64,000 bases of DNA, taken from the NCBI GenBank assembly GCA_965224325.1, contig CBDCYT010000001.1, positions 211,839 to 275,838 on the forward strand, read 5' to 3'. This document shows, in pieces, positions 35,722 to 45,945 of the stretch (positions are counted from its first letter, which is position 1; each line of letters starts with the position of its first letter). The DNA comes from CBDCMJ01 sp965224325. Its GTDB lineage: Bacteria; Chloroflexota; Dehalococcoidia; Lucifugimonadales; UBA3495. A program made the translations under genes and the position numbers. The notes under the pieces are model-generated. The model was not told the DNA's origin. It did not search any database and was given only the letters and a program-made list of their open reading frames with translations.

Positions 35722-36426
35722 TTAGGAACGCTGCGGTTTCCGGTCCCGCTGCTTTGGCCCGCCGATGCTGGGCATGCGAAGGTAGGTGGGCTGCAAAGCA
35801 GCCAAGTCCGAAACGTCACCCTCTTCCAGTCGCTGCCATCCTAGCTCGCTAAGGGCCCATAGCCGCCAAGACGGCCGCGGCGTCATCACCACACCGCCGG
35901 CGCCCAGACGCTCCCGAATCAGTACGCCCCAGTTTATCACGCCCTCTCCGCAAAACAGGACTTCCCCTTGGATTGCGTCCACCAAGTCTGCCGCCGGGCA
36001 TATCATGTCTTCTCGAGTTCGTTGACCATCCGGCCCGAAAAGGGCGGAGGCCACCTCGCTCCTTCCGGCATCCAATATCGCGCACACCGCTACACCCGAA
36101 TTCAGATAGGGATAAGCTTCCAGGTCCAGGGTGCCTACGCCAACTAAGGGTATGCCAGCGGTTAGGGCCAATCCTTTAGCCACGCTCAGTCCCACCCTTA
36201 GCGCGCTGAACCCGCCCGGCCCCAGGGCGACAGTCACGCCTCTTAAGTCGTTCACAGCCAAGTTTTGGCTCTCCAGAATCAGGGACACCGCCGGCATCAG
36301 CTCAGCGGTGTGGTTTTGCGTCGAATACCAAGAGTGGCTGAACAATATCCGCCCTGTGCCGTTGCGGGATGCACCGTATAGGGCAACTCCGGCGTAGCGC
36401 GTTGACGTGTCCACGGCGAGAAGCAC
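35722..36426 (-). CDS. tsaB: tRNA N6-threonylcarbamoyladenosine biosynthesis protein TsaB
   Basis: TsaB is the scaffold partner of TsaD in making t6A37 in tRNAs. The protein begins VLLAVDTSTRYAGVALY, typical of the ASKHA N-terminus. It carries the segment GVTVALGPGGFSALRVGLSVAKGLA near residue 65. The GTG start at 36426 overlaps the tsaE stop (TAGTG), giving 234 residues. The longer open frame upstream lies within tsaE and is not native. It is cotranscribed with tsaE and probably thiL. Confidence 0.93.
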   Translation of the reverse strand: MLLAVDTSTRYAGVALYGASRNGTGRILFSHSWYSTQNHTAELMPAVSLILESQNLAVNDLRGVTVALGPGGFSALRVGLSVAKGLALTAGIPLVGVGTLDLEAYPYLNSGVAVCAILDAGRSEVASALFGPDGQRTREDMICPAADLVDAIQGEVLFCGEGVINWGVLIRERLGAGGVVMTPRPSWRLWALSELGWQRLEEGDVSDLAALQPTYLRMPSIGGPKQRDRKPQRS

Positions 36427-36965
36427 TAGCCCGCAGTCTCCTGGTCCGTCGACAATAGAGGAGCAAACGCAGCAGCCACGAGTTGCAGCAACGATTCGTA
36501 CCGGGTTGAACATCCCGTGATGGTCAAAGTCCGGAGGCTCTCCCCAAATAAAAGCTCTTCAGGATTGGGTCCTCGAGACCCGTAATCCATAGATATCCAA
36601 CAAGACTCCGGCGGGAACAGCTCAGCCGCCTTGTCAGCCCATTCGACAATACACACCCCCTCCCCAAATAAAAGCTCGTCCACGCCCAAATCCCAAACCT
36701 CGGCCGGGTCTTCGATGCGGTACAAATCCAGGTGGTCCAGGCGCAGCCGCCCCTGGCGCCGGGTCATCAACACGAAGGTGGGGCTTCGCAGACGGTCCGG
36801 GACCTCAAGGCCGAGGCCCACTCCCTGGGTTAAGCAGGTTTTTCCCGCGCCCAGCGGTCCAGTCAAGAGATATATGTCTCCGGGTTGAGCCTGACGGCCG
36901 ATCAACTCGCCTAGTTTCCGGGTCTCTTCGGGAGCGCGGGTTTGGATAGTTATGGAATAACTCAT
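36426..36965 (-). CDS. tsaE: tRNA threonylcarbamoyladenosine biosynthesis ATPase TsaE
   Basis: TsaE is the P-loop ATPase that resets the TsaBDE complex. The Walker A motif is GPLGAGKTCL near residues 38-47. Downstream are RSPTFVLM and the conserved HLDLYRI near 78, plus CIVEWADKA near 108. The 179 residues include a C-terminal tail longer than the core. It sits 19 bp after thiL and overlaps tsaB by 1 bp. Confidence 0.95.
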   Translation of the reverse strand: MSYSITIQTRAPEETRKLGELIGRQAQPGDIYLLTGPLGAGKTCLTQGVGLGLEVPDRLRSPTFVLMTRRQGRLRLDHLDLYRIEDPAEVWDLGVDELLFGEGVCIVEWADKAAELFPPESCWISMDYGSRGPNPEELLFGESLRTLTITGCSTRYESLLQLVAAAFAPLLSTDQETAG

Positions 36966-36984
36966 GATTTATGGAACTCGTGCC

Positions 36985-38010
36985 TTAGGCAAAGTGGTCC
37001 CAGCCCAGGCTGGAAGCCGTAGTTTCCACACCGTAGGGATCGACGACTACCACGCGTCCCGGCGGTCCGGCAATCAGCTCGCCCAACACGGCTCCATGGG
37101 GCAGTCCGAGCATGACCTGGGACATTAGCTCCTTTGGCCCGGTAAACAACAAAAGGTAATCCTCGCCGCCATGAAGCGCCAAATCCAGGAAGGTGTCTGG
37201 AAATGCGCTTTTAAGTAACGGATGGACCGGCACGTCTTGGCTGTAAATTCGAGCGGAAAGCCCGCTGGCCCGGCACAGCTTAGACAGGTCGTCTGCCAGG
37301 CCGTCGCTCACGTCCATAGCGCACTGGACCCCGAACTCCGACAGCATCCGGCCTTCATCCACCGCCGGCCGGGGACACCGGTGGCATTGCCGAAGGTACT
37401 GCGCCGCCTCCGCTGAGACATGAGGGGGCAAGTCTGAATTCCGACCGTGCTCCAGCATCAGCCTCAAGCCGCCGCCCGATCCACCCAGAGGGCCGGTGAC
37501 TGCCACCAGGTCCTCCACCTTGGCCGCGGAGCGCAGCATTGGTTGGCCGGGGTGAACCCCGGTAAGGCCCACGGTTATGAAGACTACCGGAGAGCGGACC
37601 ATATCTCCACCCACTATGGCGACCCCGAATTCGTTGGCAATTCGCAGGATCCCTCTGTACAGCTCACGAATGTCCTCGACTTCTGTCTCCGGGGGCAAGC
37701 CCAGCGTCACCACAGCATAGAGCGGCAACCCGCCCATGGCCGCAATATCGCTTATATTTGAAGCCAGCGACTTCCAACCCAGGTCCCCCCAAGGAGTGGT
37801 GACCCTGGTGAAATGCACGCCTTCCACCACAGTATCCGTGGTGAGCAATTCATTTGCTTTGCCCGTCTTCCAGGCGGCGGTGTCATCGCCGGTGTCCACC
37901 AGCAGTCCAAAACCGGCAGCAGCCGCGTTGTCAGCCGCGGCCCGCTGCCCGGTAATCATGGCATTGAGCATGTCTATGACGCCGAACTCACCCAGGTCCT
38001 TAACTTGCAT
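36985..38010 (-). CDS. thiL: Thiamine-monophosphate kinase
   Basis: ThiL phosphorylates thiamine monophosphate to the cofactor diphosphate. The 341-residue protein starts MQVKDLGEFGVIDML at the ATG at 38010. It shows DTGDDTAAW near 40, TTDTVVEGVHF near 55 and GGDMVRSP near 135, the Mg-ATP and substrate motifs of the PurM-like fold. The C-terminal LHGGEDYLLLFT is also typical. It heads a three-gene operon with tsaE and tsaB. The supply of TPP links it to the E1 gene in this window only loosely. Confidence 0.95.
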   Translation of the reverse strand: MQVKDLGEFGVIDMLNAMITGQRAAADNAAAAGFGLLVDTGDDTAAWKTGKANELLTTDTVVEGVHFTRVTTPWGDLGWKSLASNISDIAAMGGLPLYAVVTLGLPPETEVEDIRELYRGILRIANEFGVAIVGGDMVRSPVVFITVGLTGVHPGQPMLRSAAKVEDLVAVTGPLGGSGGGLRLMLEHGRNSDLPPHVSAEAAQYLRQCHRCPRPAVDEGRMLSEFGVQCAMDVSDGLADDLSKLCRASGLSARIYSQDVPVHPLLKSAFPDTFLDLALHGGEDYLLLFTGPKELMSQVMLGLPHGAVLGELIAGPPGRVVVVDPYGVETTASSLGWDHFA

Positions 38011-38099
38011 GGCTACGCGATTATATCCCGACCATTTGGCGCTGCTCAAGGGAGGAGGCATGCTCCCTCAGGGCCTTTTCATTTCTTTTTACGTCTGGC

Positions 38100-38290
38100 A
38101 TGGTTCCTGTTTCTGGGTTGAGCCGCATGGTTCCCGTCATTCCCGCTCCCCGATCGGGGGGCGGGAATCCATACAGCCTTGCCGCAGGGAGTTTGTCATA
38201 CGGCAGGGCGTAATGCATTCCCGCTTTCGCGGGAATGCCGGAAGGCGGGATTGCCGGAAGGCGGCAATGACGGATGGGCAGGACTGACGG
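38100..38290. repeat. CATTCCCGC-type palindromic repeats
   Basis: Several copies of a short palindromic word related to CATTCCCGCTTTCGCGGGAATG (the word itself at 38216-38237) lie between 38130 and 38280, some with CCCCGATCGGGG inserts. Related units are seen at 1950-1965, 52523-52700 and 62004-62080. No gene is supported in 38011-38470. Confidence 0.6.
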
Positions 38291-38470
38291 AAGAATGACA
38301 AGGCCCCGCATGCTCCCTGCCCCCGGATCACCGCCGGTCTTGACGAGCGGGTCGGCCGGCGTCCGGGAACCAACGAGGACGGCTGCCCGCTCCAGTATTC
38401 TCCCACAGACACTTAATGGCTGTTGAGCAAGAGCAAGTTTGATCAACAATTAATCTTGACTCAATAAACG

Positions 38471-38499
38471 TTGACACCCCAACGGCTCACCGGTATACT
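38471..38499 (+). promoter_or_regulatory. 16S rRNA promoter
   Basis: A perfect TTGACA (38471-38476), a 17-bp spacer and TATACT (38494-38499) lie about 75 bp upstream of the mature 16S 5' end, as expected for a strong rRNA promoter. Confidence 0.85.
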
Positions 38500-38531
38500 A
38501 AGCGCTCCAACGTCTTCAAGAGGCGGGGGAA

Positions 38532-38565
38532 GGCACTTTAACAGTTGAATAGTGGAAGGAAGTAA
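38532..38565 (+). other. 16S processing stem, 5' arm
   Basis: This 34-nt arm pairs with 40302-40334 across the whole 16S gene, with 28 Watson-Crick, three G-U and three A-C positions. It is the expected leader-trailer helix cut by RNase III to release pre-16S. Confidence 0.8.
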
Positions 38566-38573
38566 GGTTTTTT

Positions 38574-40094
<1,521 letters not shown>

Positions 40095-40301
40095 AGCACA
40101 GGTTTGGTCTGTTCCCCGGCATATGCCGGGGGGAGGCCCGGCACAACTCCTAGGTCGCTCGGTGGGTGTTCCGTTTCGGAAGCCCTCTTGATTGAGCTTA
40201 GCGCCCTCGGGCGCAGCTCTCGGGCCGAAGGAACGGTTCCCTGAGAAAGTCCACCGATGCCCCCGGTATAACCGGGGGACCTATATTAAATTAAGAACCA
40301 A

Positions 40302-40373
40302 TTACTTCCTTCCGCTACTCAGCCGTTAAGGCGCCAAGAAAACAAAGCCGGGCTAGATTAGCGCGGCTTTTTT
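40302..40373 (+). terminator. 16S processing stem 3' arm and transcription terminator
   Basis: The arm 40302-40334 is complementary to 38532-38565. Ten bases later AAAGCCG and CGGCTTT (40344-40370) form a stem followed by a T-run, a good intrinsic terminator. The trailer before this (40100-40290) contains several GC-rich hairpins, including CCCCGG/CCGGGG near 40120 and CCCCCGG/CCGGGGG near 40262. Confidence 0.85.
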
Positions 40374-40412
40374 CTTATAGTAATATAATGGTGTAGCGGC
40401 ACTGGAGGCAAG

Positions 40413-40627
40413 ATGACAGACTCGGAGTCCGCATTCGATCAAGTGATGCTCAGCATTTACGTAAAGGCCCAAAGAGACCTTTGATATGATGCTCATTTTT
40501 CGTAGGGATCGTAGAACAGCATGGCGGCGGGGAAACCGCTCTTCGTCTGCTCAGCACTGAGGAAATTCAATACGGGTTCGACAAACTTTGGGAAGGAGGT
40601 TTGCCCTTAGGTGAGGCGCTTGGGTAA
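40413..40627 (+). pseudogene. Relic of a small conserved protein gene
   Basis: The frame starts MTDSESAFDQVMLSIYVKAQRDL after GGAGGCAAG but stops at 40485. A shifted frame then gives GIVEQHGGGETALRLLSTEE and continues IQYGFDKLWEGG. Together they resemble a small bacterial protein family in which IY-x-x-A-K at the start is followed by V-x-x-HGG-x-x-A-x-x-LL and YGF-x-x-LWE. A short indel near the T-run at 40493-40499 and loss of the C-terminus mark it as decayed. The function is unknown. Confidence 0.55.
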
Positions 40628-40665
40628 ATTCAGCTTGTTTACCCTACGGTTTACCTCGGCGGTGG

Positions 40666-40950
40666 TTAGCCGGCTGCTCTCGCGGATTCCTGCTTGACTT
40701 CGATGAGGCTTTTCGGCACTTCCGCTTGTATTTCTCCCACCACCACGTGGTCCACCTGGGCCTTATGAGGAACGGGGTCAACGCCTTGTTCCGCTTCGGC
40801 TTGAAGCAACAACTCAATCGCCTCCTTGGCGTTCCTTATTGCTTCTTCCACTGTATCGCCGCAGGTTATGCAATTCGGATAATGCGGGAAGACCACTTGA
40901 TAGCTGTTCTCGACCGGTAGACGAAGGACGCTAAATTTCATAAGGTGCAT
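40666..40950 (-). CDS. hicB: HicB-family antitoxin
   Basis: A 94-residue HicB-type protein with the degenerate RNase-H-like core LPVENSYQVVFPHYPNCITCGDTVEEAIRNAKEAIELLL. HicB proteins neutralise HicA and often repress the operon. The ATG at 40950 overlaps the hicA stop (TGATG), giving translational coupling. The order toxin then antitoxin is usual for HicAB. The C-terminal part is short, without an obvious DNA-binding domain. Confidence 0.85.
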   Translation of the reverse strand: MHLMKFSVLRLPVENSYQVVFPHYPNCITCGDTVEEAIRNAKEAIELLLQAEAEQGVDPVPHKAQVDHVVVGEIQAEVPKSLIEVKQESARAAG

Positions 40951-41180
40951 CAAAGCACCTCGCCGGCAATTGAGTCAAACTGTTTCCGCGACATTCCTGC
41001 ATGGCTTGGGACGTTCCCGAATGTACGCCGGTTGCGTTCTCGCCGGTTGGCCGGAATTGTAACTATTCCTGGTATAGCCACACGCACCATATTGATACGT
41101 GACCCACCTTGCCTGGCCCTCTCCCACCCCGCACGTTGGAGGACTATCATTGCTTCTCTGGAAGAATAACCTGTAGGCAT
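40950..41180 (-). CDS. hicA: HicA-family toxin, catalytic His replaced
   Basis: A 76-residue protein with the HicA double-stranded-RNA-binding-like fold: YSSREAMIVLQRAGWERARQ, a GS-x turn, then VTIPANRRERNRRTFGNVPS and HAGMSRKQFDSIAG. HicA toxins cut mRNA using a histidine in the GSH motif. Here the triplet reads GSR (R28), a single-transition change from His codons, so the toxin is predicted inactive or weak. The start at 41180 is chosen because MPTGYSS aligns with family N-termini. Confidence 0.75.
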   Translation of the reverse strand: MPTGYSSREAMIVLQRAGWERARQGGSRINMVRVAIPGIVTIPANRRERNRRTFGNVPSHAGMSRKQFDSIAGEVL

Positions 41181-41455
41181 ACGCTTGATTCCCCCCACCG
41201 CCACCCCTGCAGCGGACCCCCTCAATAACCCCGCAACACGCCACCTGAAAACACCTCACTAGGCGACCAGCCCGCCCGCAAGAATCCGCATCTCCCGGCG
41301 CCGATCCCCCAGTTCTTAAATTTTCAAATTTGATATTCATGCGCAAACTGCGCCGCCTCTGCTCCAAACCCAGATATCCTACAATTGGATACATTCGGGT
41401 GGATACGCGCGGGGATACACTGCCAACGACACGCCAACACAAGGAGCCGCCGCCA

Positions 41456-42223
41456 ATGGACAACCCGATGACGCGGGTCCGGCTTTACAACGACCTGGCC
41501 TACCTTTGGCGGGCAATAAGCCCGGTAGCAGACTACGCGGACGAGGCTCTTTACTGGCTTCGGGCCATCGAAGACAATCTCGGTCCGGGTCCCCACCAGC
41601 TCTTGGAACTCGGCGTCGGGGGAGGCCACAACATGTCGCACATTACCCCTTACCACCGGGCCACGGCTGTTGACGTGTCTCCCAAGATGCTGGAATTGTC
41701 CCGCCGGTTGAATCCGGACGTTGATCACCACTTAGGTGACATGAAGACCGTGCGGTTAGGGCGCCGCTTCGACGCCGTGCTGATTCATGACGCCATCGGC
41801 TACATGTTAACCGAGGAAGAGCTGCGACAAGCGTTCGAAACGGCCAAGGTGCACCTGCGGCCCGGTGGGCTCTTCCTAGTTGCTCCCGACCTCGTTGCCG
41901 AGTCATTCCGCGAAGGCGCTGTGGTTACCTGGTCAACCTCCGTGGGCTCGGTTTCGGTAGTGACCGAGGAACGGCTGCATGACCCAGACCCGTCAGACAC
42001 CTCGGTTGAGTCCTTGTTTACATTCCGTATCACCGAAAACGGCTCCACCCGCGTCGAAAGTGACCTGCACGTGTCAGGAGTGTTTTCCATCAGCAAGTGG
42101 AAGTCTTTGTTAGCCGAAGCCGGATTTGCCGTCGATATGATATCGCTGGCGGGCCAAGACGGGTTCGGCGAGATCTTATTCAGCGGCCTGCTGGCGGCAA
42201 GGGGTGATGCTCCGGCGACATAA
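41456..42223 (+). CDS. Class I SAM-dependent methyltransferase
   Basis: A 255-residue methyltransferase. Motif I is LLELGVGGGHN near residue 46, motif II TAVDVSPKML near 70 and the post-II region DAVLIHDAIGYM near 107, consistent with a UbiE/Coq5-like fold. AAGGAG at 41441 supports the ATG at 41456; the open frame upstream to 41330 is not conserved-looking. It converges with the hydrolase at 42240. The substrate is unknown. Confidence 0.85.
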   Translation: MDNPMTRVRLYNDLAYLWRAISPVADYADEALYWLRAIEDNLGPGPHQLLELGVGGGHNMSHITPYHRATAVDVSPKMLELSRRLNPDVDHHLGDMKTVRLGRRFDAVLIHDAIGYMLTEEELRQAFETAKVHLRPGGLFLVAPDLVAESFREGAVVTWSTSVGSVSVVTEERLHDPDPSDTSVESLFTFRITENGSTRVESDLHVSGVFSISKWKSLLAEAGFAVDMISLAGQDGFGEILFSGLLAARGDAPAT

Positions 42224-42239
42224 TCGTCCGCGCCAAAGC

Positions 42240-43055
42240 CTATCCCACCGCCGCCGTCACGGCGCTCGCCTCGGTGATGAACCGCGTCAACAATCCGGCA
42301 AACTCGCCGGGAAGCGCCACGTTTGGGGAGTGGCCCACACCGTGGTAGATGTGAAGATGCCGCGATTCTTGCGGAAGCGCCAGGTACTCGGCCAGGATGT
42401 TGTCCACTCCCACCGTGGTGTCGAGGTCGCCTCCAACCACCAACGTGGGCGTTATTATTTCGTTGAGGCGCCCTCTTAGACGAAGCCGGGACATGGACGG
42501 CCTCCCGCCCAACGCCCGCTCGATGGGGTTGCGGGCGATATCTTCCATCACGGCTTGGGAAAACTCCGCCGTAACCTCCGAGCCATTCAAAGCCATATCA
42601 CCCTGCGGCCGCTCACCGGTCCGAAACTGTTCCCGTATGACGTCAGCCCAGTTGTCCTCCAACTCACGGCCGTCAAGGGGAGCCGGATTCAGCAGCACCA
42701 ATGCTTTCAGCGCGCTCTGATGGGCTAGAGCATACTGCGCTGCCGTGGCCCCTCCCATGGAATGCCCAGCCAGAGTGAAGTCGTCTAACCCGAGGGCCTC
42801 CACCACGTTGTGCAGATCACTGGCGAAGGACTCAACGCTGTAGTCGCTCTCCAAGGCGGTGCGGTCAGACTCCCCTGCTCCCCGGTTGTTGAGAGCGATT
42901 ACCCTAAACCGTGATGGGTCCATCCGTTCTATCGCCAGGCGCCACAACCGGGCCGACGATACGAATCCATGGACCAGCAGCACCGTCTCGGCGCCTTGCC
43001 CATATTGGTAGTACTGAAGCTGGACATCTCCCGCCTGGACAAACCTCGATTCCAT
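42240..43055 (-). CDS. Alpha/beta hydrolase
   Basis: A 271-residue alpha/beta-hydrolase-fold enzyme. The nucleophile elbow is GHSMGG near 97, the oxyanion segment LLVHGFVSSARLW near 27, the acid in GGDLDTTVG near 213 and the catalytic His in HGVGHSPN near 242. A complete triad is visible, so esterase, haloalkane-dehalogenase-like or C-C hydrolase activity is possible. GGAGGAGACC lies before the ATG. It diverges from the CoA-transferase pair by 303 bp. Confidence 0.88.
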   Translation of the reverse strand: MESRFVQAGDVQLQYYQYGQGAETVLLVHGFVSSARLWRLAIERMDPSRFRVIALNNRGAGESDRTALESDYSVESFASDLHNVVEALGLDDFTLAGHSMGGATAAQYALAHQSALKALVLLNPAPLDGRELEDNWADVIREQFRTGERPQGDMALNGSEVTAEFSQAVMEDIARNPIERALGGRPSMSRLRLRGRLNEIITPTLVVGGDLDTTVGVDNILAEYLALPQESRHLHIYHGVGHSPNVALPGEFAGLLTRFITEASAVTAAVG

Positions 43056-43358
43056 TTCGGTCTCCTCCGGAAAAGTTGGTTCCTGTTGGCTTTCGCCTGG
43101 CCAGGTAGGTTATCCTATCATGAGAGTCCGGCCAGCATCAGAGGGAATGACGACCGTAGGACCAATCAACCCTCTGGGTGCTTCTGGTTATGAGCCCGCC
43201 TGCGGGCCATGGCGGAAGAGCGCGGCTCAAACCTGCGAGAAGGACGCGAGGCTGGATGGATGAACGCTCGGAGTGGAACAGGGTAAACGCTGGCAGGGTA
43301 AAGGCTGGCAAGAGACCTTAATATAACCCGCAGGTCCAATGCGTTCTGGAGGTAAAAA
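43056..43358. other. Divergent intergenic region
   Basis: No gene is seen. A 15-bp near-perfect tandem repeat (CAGGGTAAACGCTGG and CAGGGTAAAGGCTGG, 43279-43308) lies 50 bp upstream of the CoA-transferase start and could be a regulator site. Its role is not known. Confidence 0.4.
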
Positions 43359-44570
43359 GTGTCCGCCGCTCTCACCGGATTGACTGTGCTGGAGTACGCC
43401 GATTTCATCGCCGGGCCATACTGCGGCCGGCTTCTGGCCGACCTTGGGGCCACAGTGGTTAAAATCGAGCTGCCGCAGTCGGGCGACCCCGCCCGCGGCT
43501 ACGGTCCCTTTCCCGGAGGGGCTCCCGACCGGGAAAAGAGCGGGCTCTTCCTTTACCTGGGCATCCACAAACGAAGCGTCACCCTCGAACCTGGCACGCC
43601 GGAGGGCCGGGACCTGTTCACTAAGCTGGTCTCCAAGGCTGATGTGCTGGTTGAAGAGACAGTCCCGGGCGCCATGGCCCAACTGGGCCTTGACTACCAT
43701 ACCGTTAAGGAAATCAATCCCAGAATAGTTTACGTGTCGATCACTCCCTACGGCCAATACGGCCCCAAGGCAAGTTGGAAAGCGCACCACATCAATACCT
43801 TCCACGCCTCAGGCGAGGGATATACGCTGCCCGGGGGCGCGACCGCGACTGCCTTTCCGGACCGTGCCCCCGTCGCCGCCGGAGCCCACCTGGGTGAATA
43901 TGACGCGGGATTGACCGCGGCCTCCGGCGCGGTAGCGGGCCTTTATGCTCGAGAGATTTGGGGCGGAGGTCAGCACGTAGACGTTTCCAAGCAAGAGAGC
44001 ACTATGGGGTTGAACCGTTTGATGCTCGCCGAGGCTCAAGCCCAGGGTACGGTGACCGACAGGACTCGCAGCTACGTTTACGGCGGGATTTTCCCCTGCC
44101 GGGACGGCTACGTGATGATCTATCCCCGGGAAGACAGCCAATGGAGCGCGCTGGTAGCCATCATGGGCCAGCCAGAACTATCCGGCGAGCAGCGATTCTG
44201 CACACGGGCCGCGCGCATTCAGCACTCGGCAGAGGTGAACCGGCTCATCAGAGAGTGGACAACCGGCTTGACCAAGCAAGAGATATACGACCTCGTGGCG
44301 CCCAGCGGCTGCCCGGCCGCGGTTTATGCAACCTCTGAAGACCTTTACGCGTCCGTTCAACTTCAAGCCAGGCAGTTTTTCCACCAAGTGGACCATCCAA
44401 CCATGGGCCAACTCACCATGCCGGTACGGCCATACAAACTCTCCACCGGTCCGGAGGAGACGGCGGGTCCCGCCCCTCTGCTGGGGCAACACAACGAACA
44501 GGTTTTTTGCGGCGAACTGGGGCTGAGCCGGGAGCAACTCTCCGGCCTGCGAGACAGAGGTGTGATTTAA
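43359..44570 (+). CDS. CaiB/BaiF (class III) CoA transferase 1
   Basis: A 403-residue family III CoA transferase, which moves CoA between carboxylic acids through an aspartyl-CoA intermediate. The N-terminal LEYADFIAGPYCGRLLADLGA-TVVKIE motif is typical. The likely catalytic Asp is in LGEYDAGLTAASG near residue 185. The GTG start at 43359 follows TGGAGG. Its TAA stop overlaps the next ATG (TAATG), so it and the following paralogue are translated together and may form a heteromer. Confidence 0.92.
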   Translation: MSAALTGLTVLEYADFIAGPYCGRLLADLGATVVKIELPQSGDPARGYGPFPGGAPDREKSGLFLYLGIHKRSVTLEPGTPEGRDLFTKLVSKADVLVEETVPGAMAQLGLDYHTVKEINPRIVYVSITPYGQYGPKASWKAHHINTFHASGEGYTLPGGATATAFPDRAPVAAGAHLGEYDAGLTAASGAVAGLYAREIWGGGQHVDVSKQESTMGLNRLMLAEAQAQGTVTDRTRSYVYGGIFPCRDGYVMIYPREDSQWSALVAIMGQPELSGEQRFCTRAARIQHSAEVNRLIREWTTGLTKQEIYDLVAPSGCPAAVYATSEDLYASVQLQARQFFHQVDHPTMGQLTMPVRPYKLSTGPEETAGPAPLLGQHNEQVFCGELGLSREQLSGLRDRGVI

Positions 44571-45790
44571 TGCCGACAGCCGATGACGGAGTCAAGCCTG
44601 CCCTGTGGGGTGTGCGGGTCCTGGATTTCACCAACCTTCTAGCCGGGCCCTTCCCATCTCTTCTCCTGGCGCTGTTGGGCGCGGAGGTGATCAAGGTCGA
44701 GAGCCAGGCGCAACTGGACGCAGCCCGCCGCCCGCCTTACGCCTACGCGGACCCCGATAGCTCGCCTGTATTCAACACCGTAAATCTCAACAAGCTTAGC
44801 GTTCAGCTAAACCTCAAACACCCCGACGCCATCGGGTTGGCCCATACTCTTGCCGGCATTAGCGACGCGGTGGTGGAAAATATGCGGCCGGGGGTTATGG
44901 AGCGGTTGGGGCTGGGATACCAACGGCTGAGCAGGATTAACCCCTCCCTAGTCTACGCCTCTATCAGCGGAGCCGGAGGCGCCGGCCCCGAAAGCGCCTA
45001 CCCAGGTTATGCTCCGGCCTTCAATGCTCTGTCCGGCCTGGGTCACCTCACCGGGTACCCCGACGGACCGCCGGCAGAGTTGCACGACAGCATCGATTGC
45101 CGCGTAGGGTCCACCGCAGCCTTTGCACTGCTGGGAGGATTGCTCCACCGTTTGCGAACGGGTGAGGGTCAGTTCATCGACCTCTCCTCCAGGGAAGCCG
45201 TGACCATGTTTACCGGAGAGGCCCTGATGGAATTCGACATCAACAACGCCATCGCCGGACGCAGGGGCAACCGCTCACCGGGATTAGCGCCCCACGGCTG
45301 CTACCGGTGCAAAGGCGAAGACGCTTGGGTAACCATCGCCGTCTCCGGAGACCAAGAGTGGCGAGCCCTGTGCCAAGCCGCGGACCGCTCCGAGTGGTCT
45401 CAAGACAGCAGGTTCGTCAACGGTTTCCTTCGTGAACAGAATCAGGACGCCCTGGACGAGGCGATCCAGGGCTGGACCCAAGACCATACGCCGGAGGAAG
45501 TGGCGGACCGCTTACAGTCGGCCGGCGTGGCCGCCGCGCCCTCCATGAGCGGGCGGGACTTGGTGGAGGACGGACACCTGAAAGCTCGTGGCGTCTGGCA
45601 GGACGTGACGCATCCGGTGATGGGAGCGCAGAAGGTCCTGGGGCCACCCTGGGAGCTCAGTCAAACGCCTGCGAAGGTCCGCTCACCAGGCCCGTTGTTG
45701 GGCCAGCATAACCGCTACGTGTTGCAAGGGTTGCTGGGCGCATCCGATGTCGAGTTGGCCCGTTGGGTCCAAGAAGGCCCCGTGCAGTAG
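44570..45790 (+). CDS. CaiB/BaiF (class III) CoA transferase 2
   Basis: A second family III CoA transferase, 406 residues, with VLDFTNLLAGPFPSLLLALLGAEVIKVE and NLNKLSVQLNLKHP. The candidate catalytic Asp lies in LHDSIDCRVGSTAAF near 180. It starts at the ATG overlapping the previous stop; a longer frame back to 44507 lies inside the first gene. Tandem CaiB pairs of this type are frequent in bacteria degrading aromatic or complex acids. An LLM monooxygenase follows 155 bp downstream. Confidence 0.92.
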   Translation: MPTADDGVKPALWGVRVLDFTNLLAGPFPSLLLALLGAEVIKVESQAQLDAARRPPYAYADPDSSPVFNTVNLNKLSVQLNLKHPDAIGLAHTLAGISDAVVENMRPGVMERLGLGYQRLSRINPSLVYASISGAGGAGPESAYPGYAPAFNALSGLGHLTGYPDGPPAELHDSIDCRVGSTAAFALLGGLLHRLRTGEGQFIDLSSREAVTMFTGEALMEFDINNAIAGRRGNRSPGLAPHGCYRCKGEDAWVTIAVSGDQEWRALCQAADRSEWSQDSRFVNGFLREQNQDALDEAIQGWTQDHTPEEVADRLQSAGVAAAPSMSGRDLVEDGHLKARGVWQDVTHPVMGAQKVLGPPWELSQTPAKVRSPGPLLGQHNRYVLQGLLGASDVELARWVQEGPVQ

Positions 45791-45945
45791 GCCAGGGATA
45801 TTTTGCTAACCGTCGGCTCTATCAGCTGGCCGCCAGCGATCTAATGATCATAGAGGCAAGGCAAGAATACTTGGCTACCCCTTGGCTTTATCGGCTGACC
45901 GCCAGCCGCCTGACAAACACTAACGTAGGGTAGGGATCTAAGGCC

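Noticed and set aside
38021..38449. A 142-codon minus-strand frame upstream of thiL
   Set aside because: It consists of the dispersed CATTCCCGC palindromes and has no family-like sequence.
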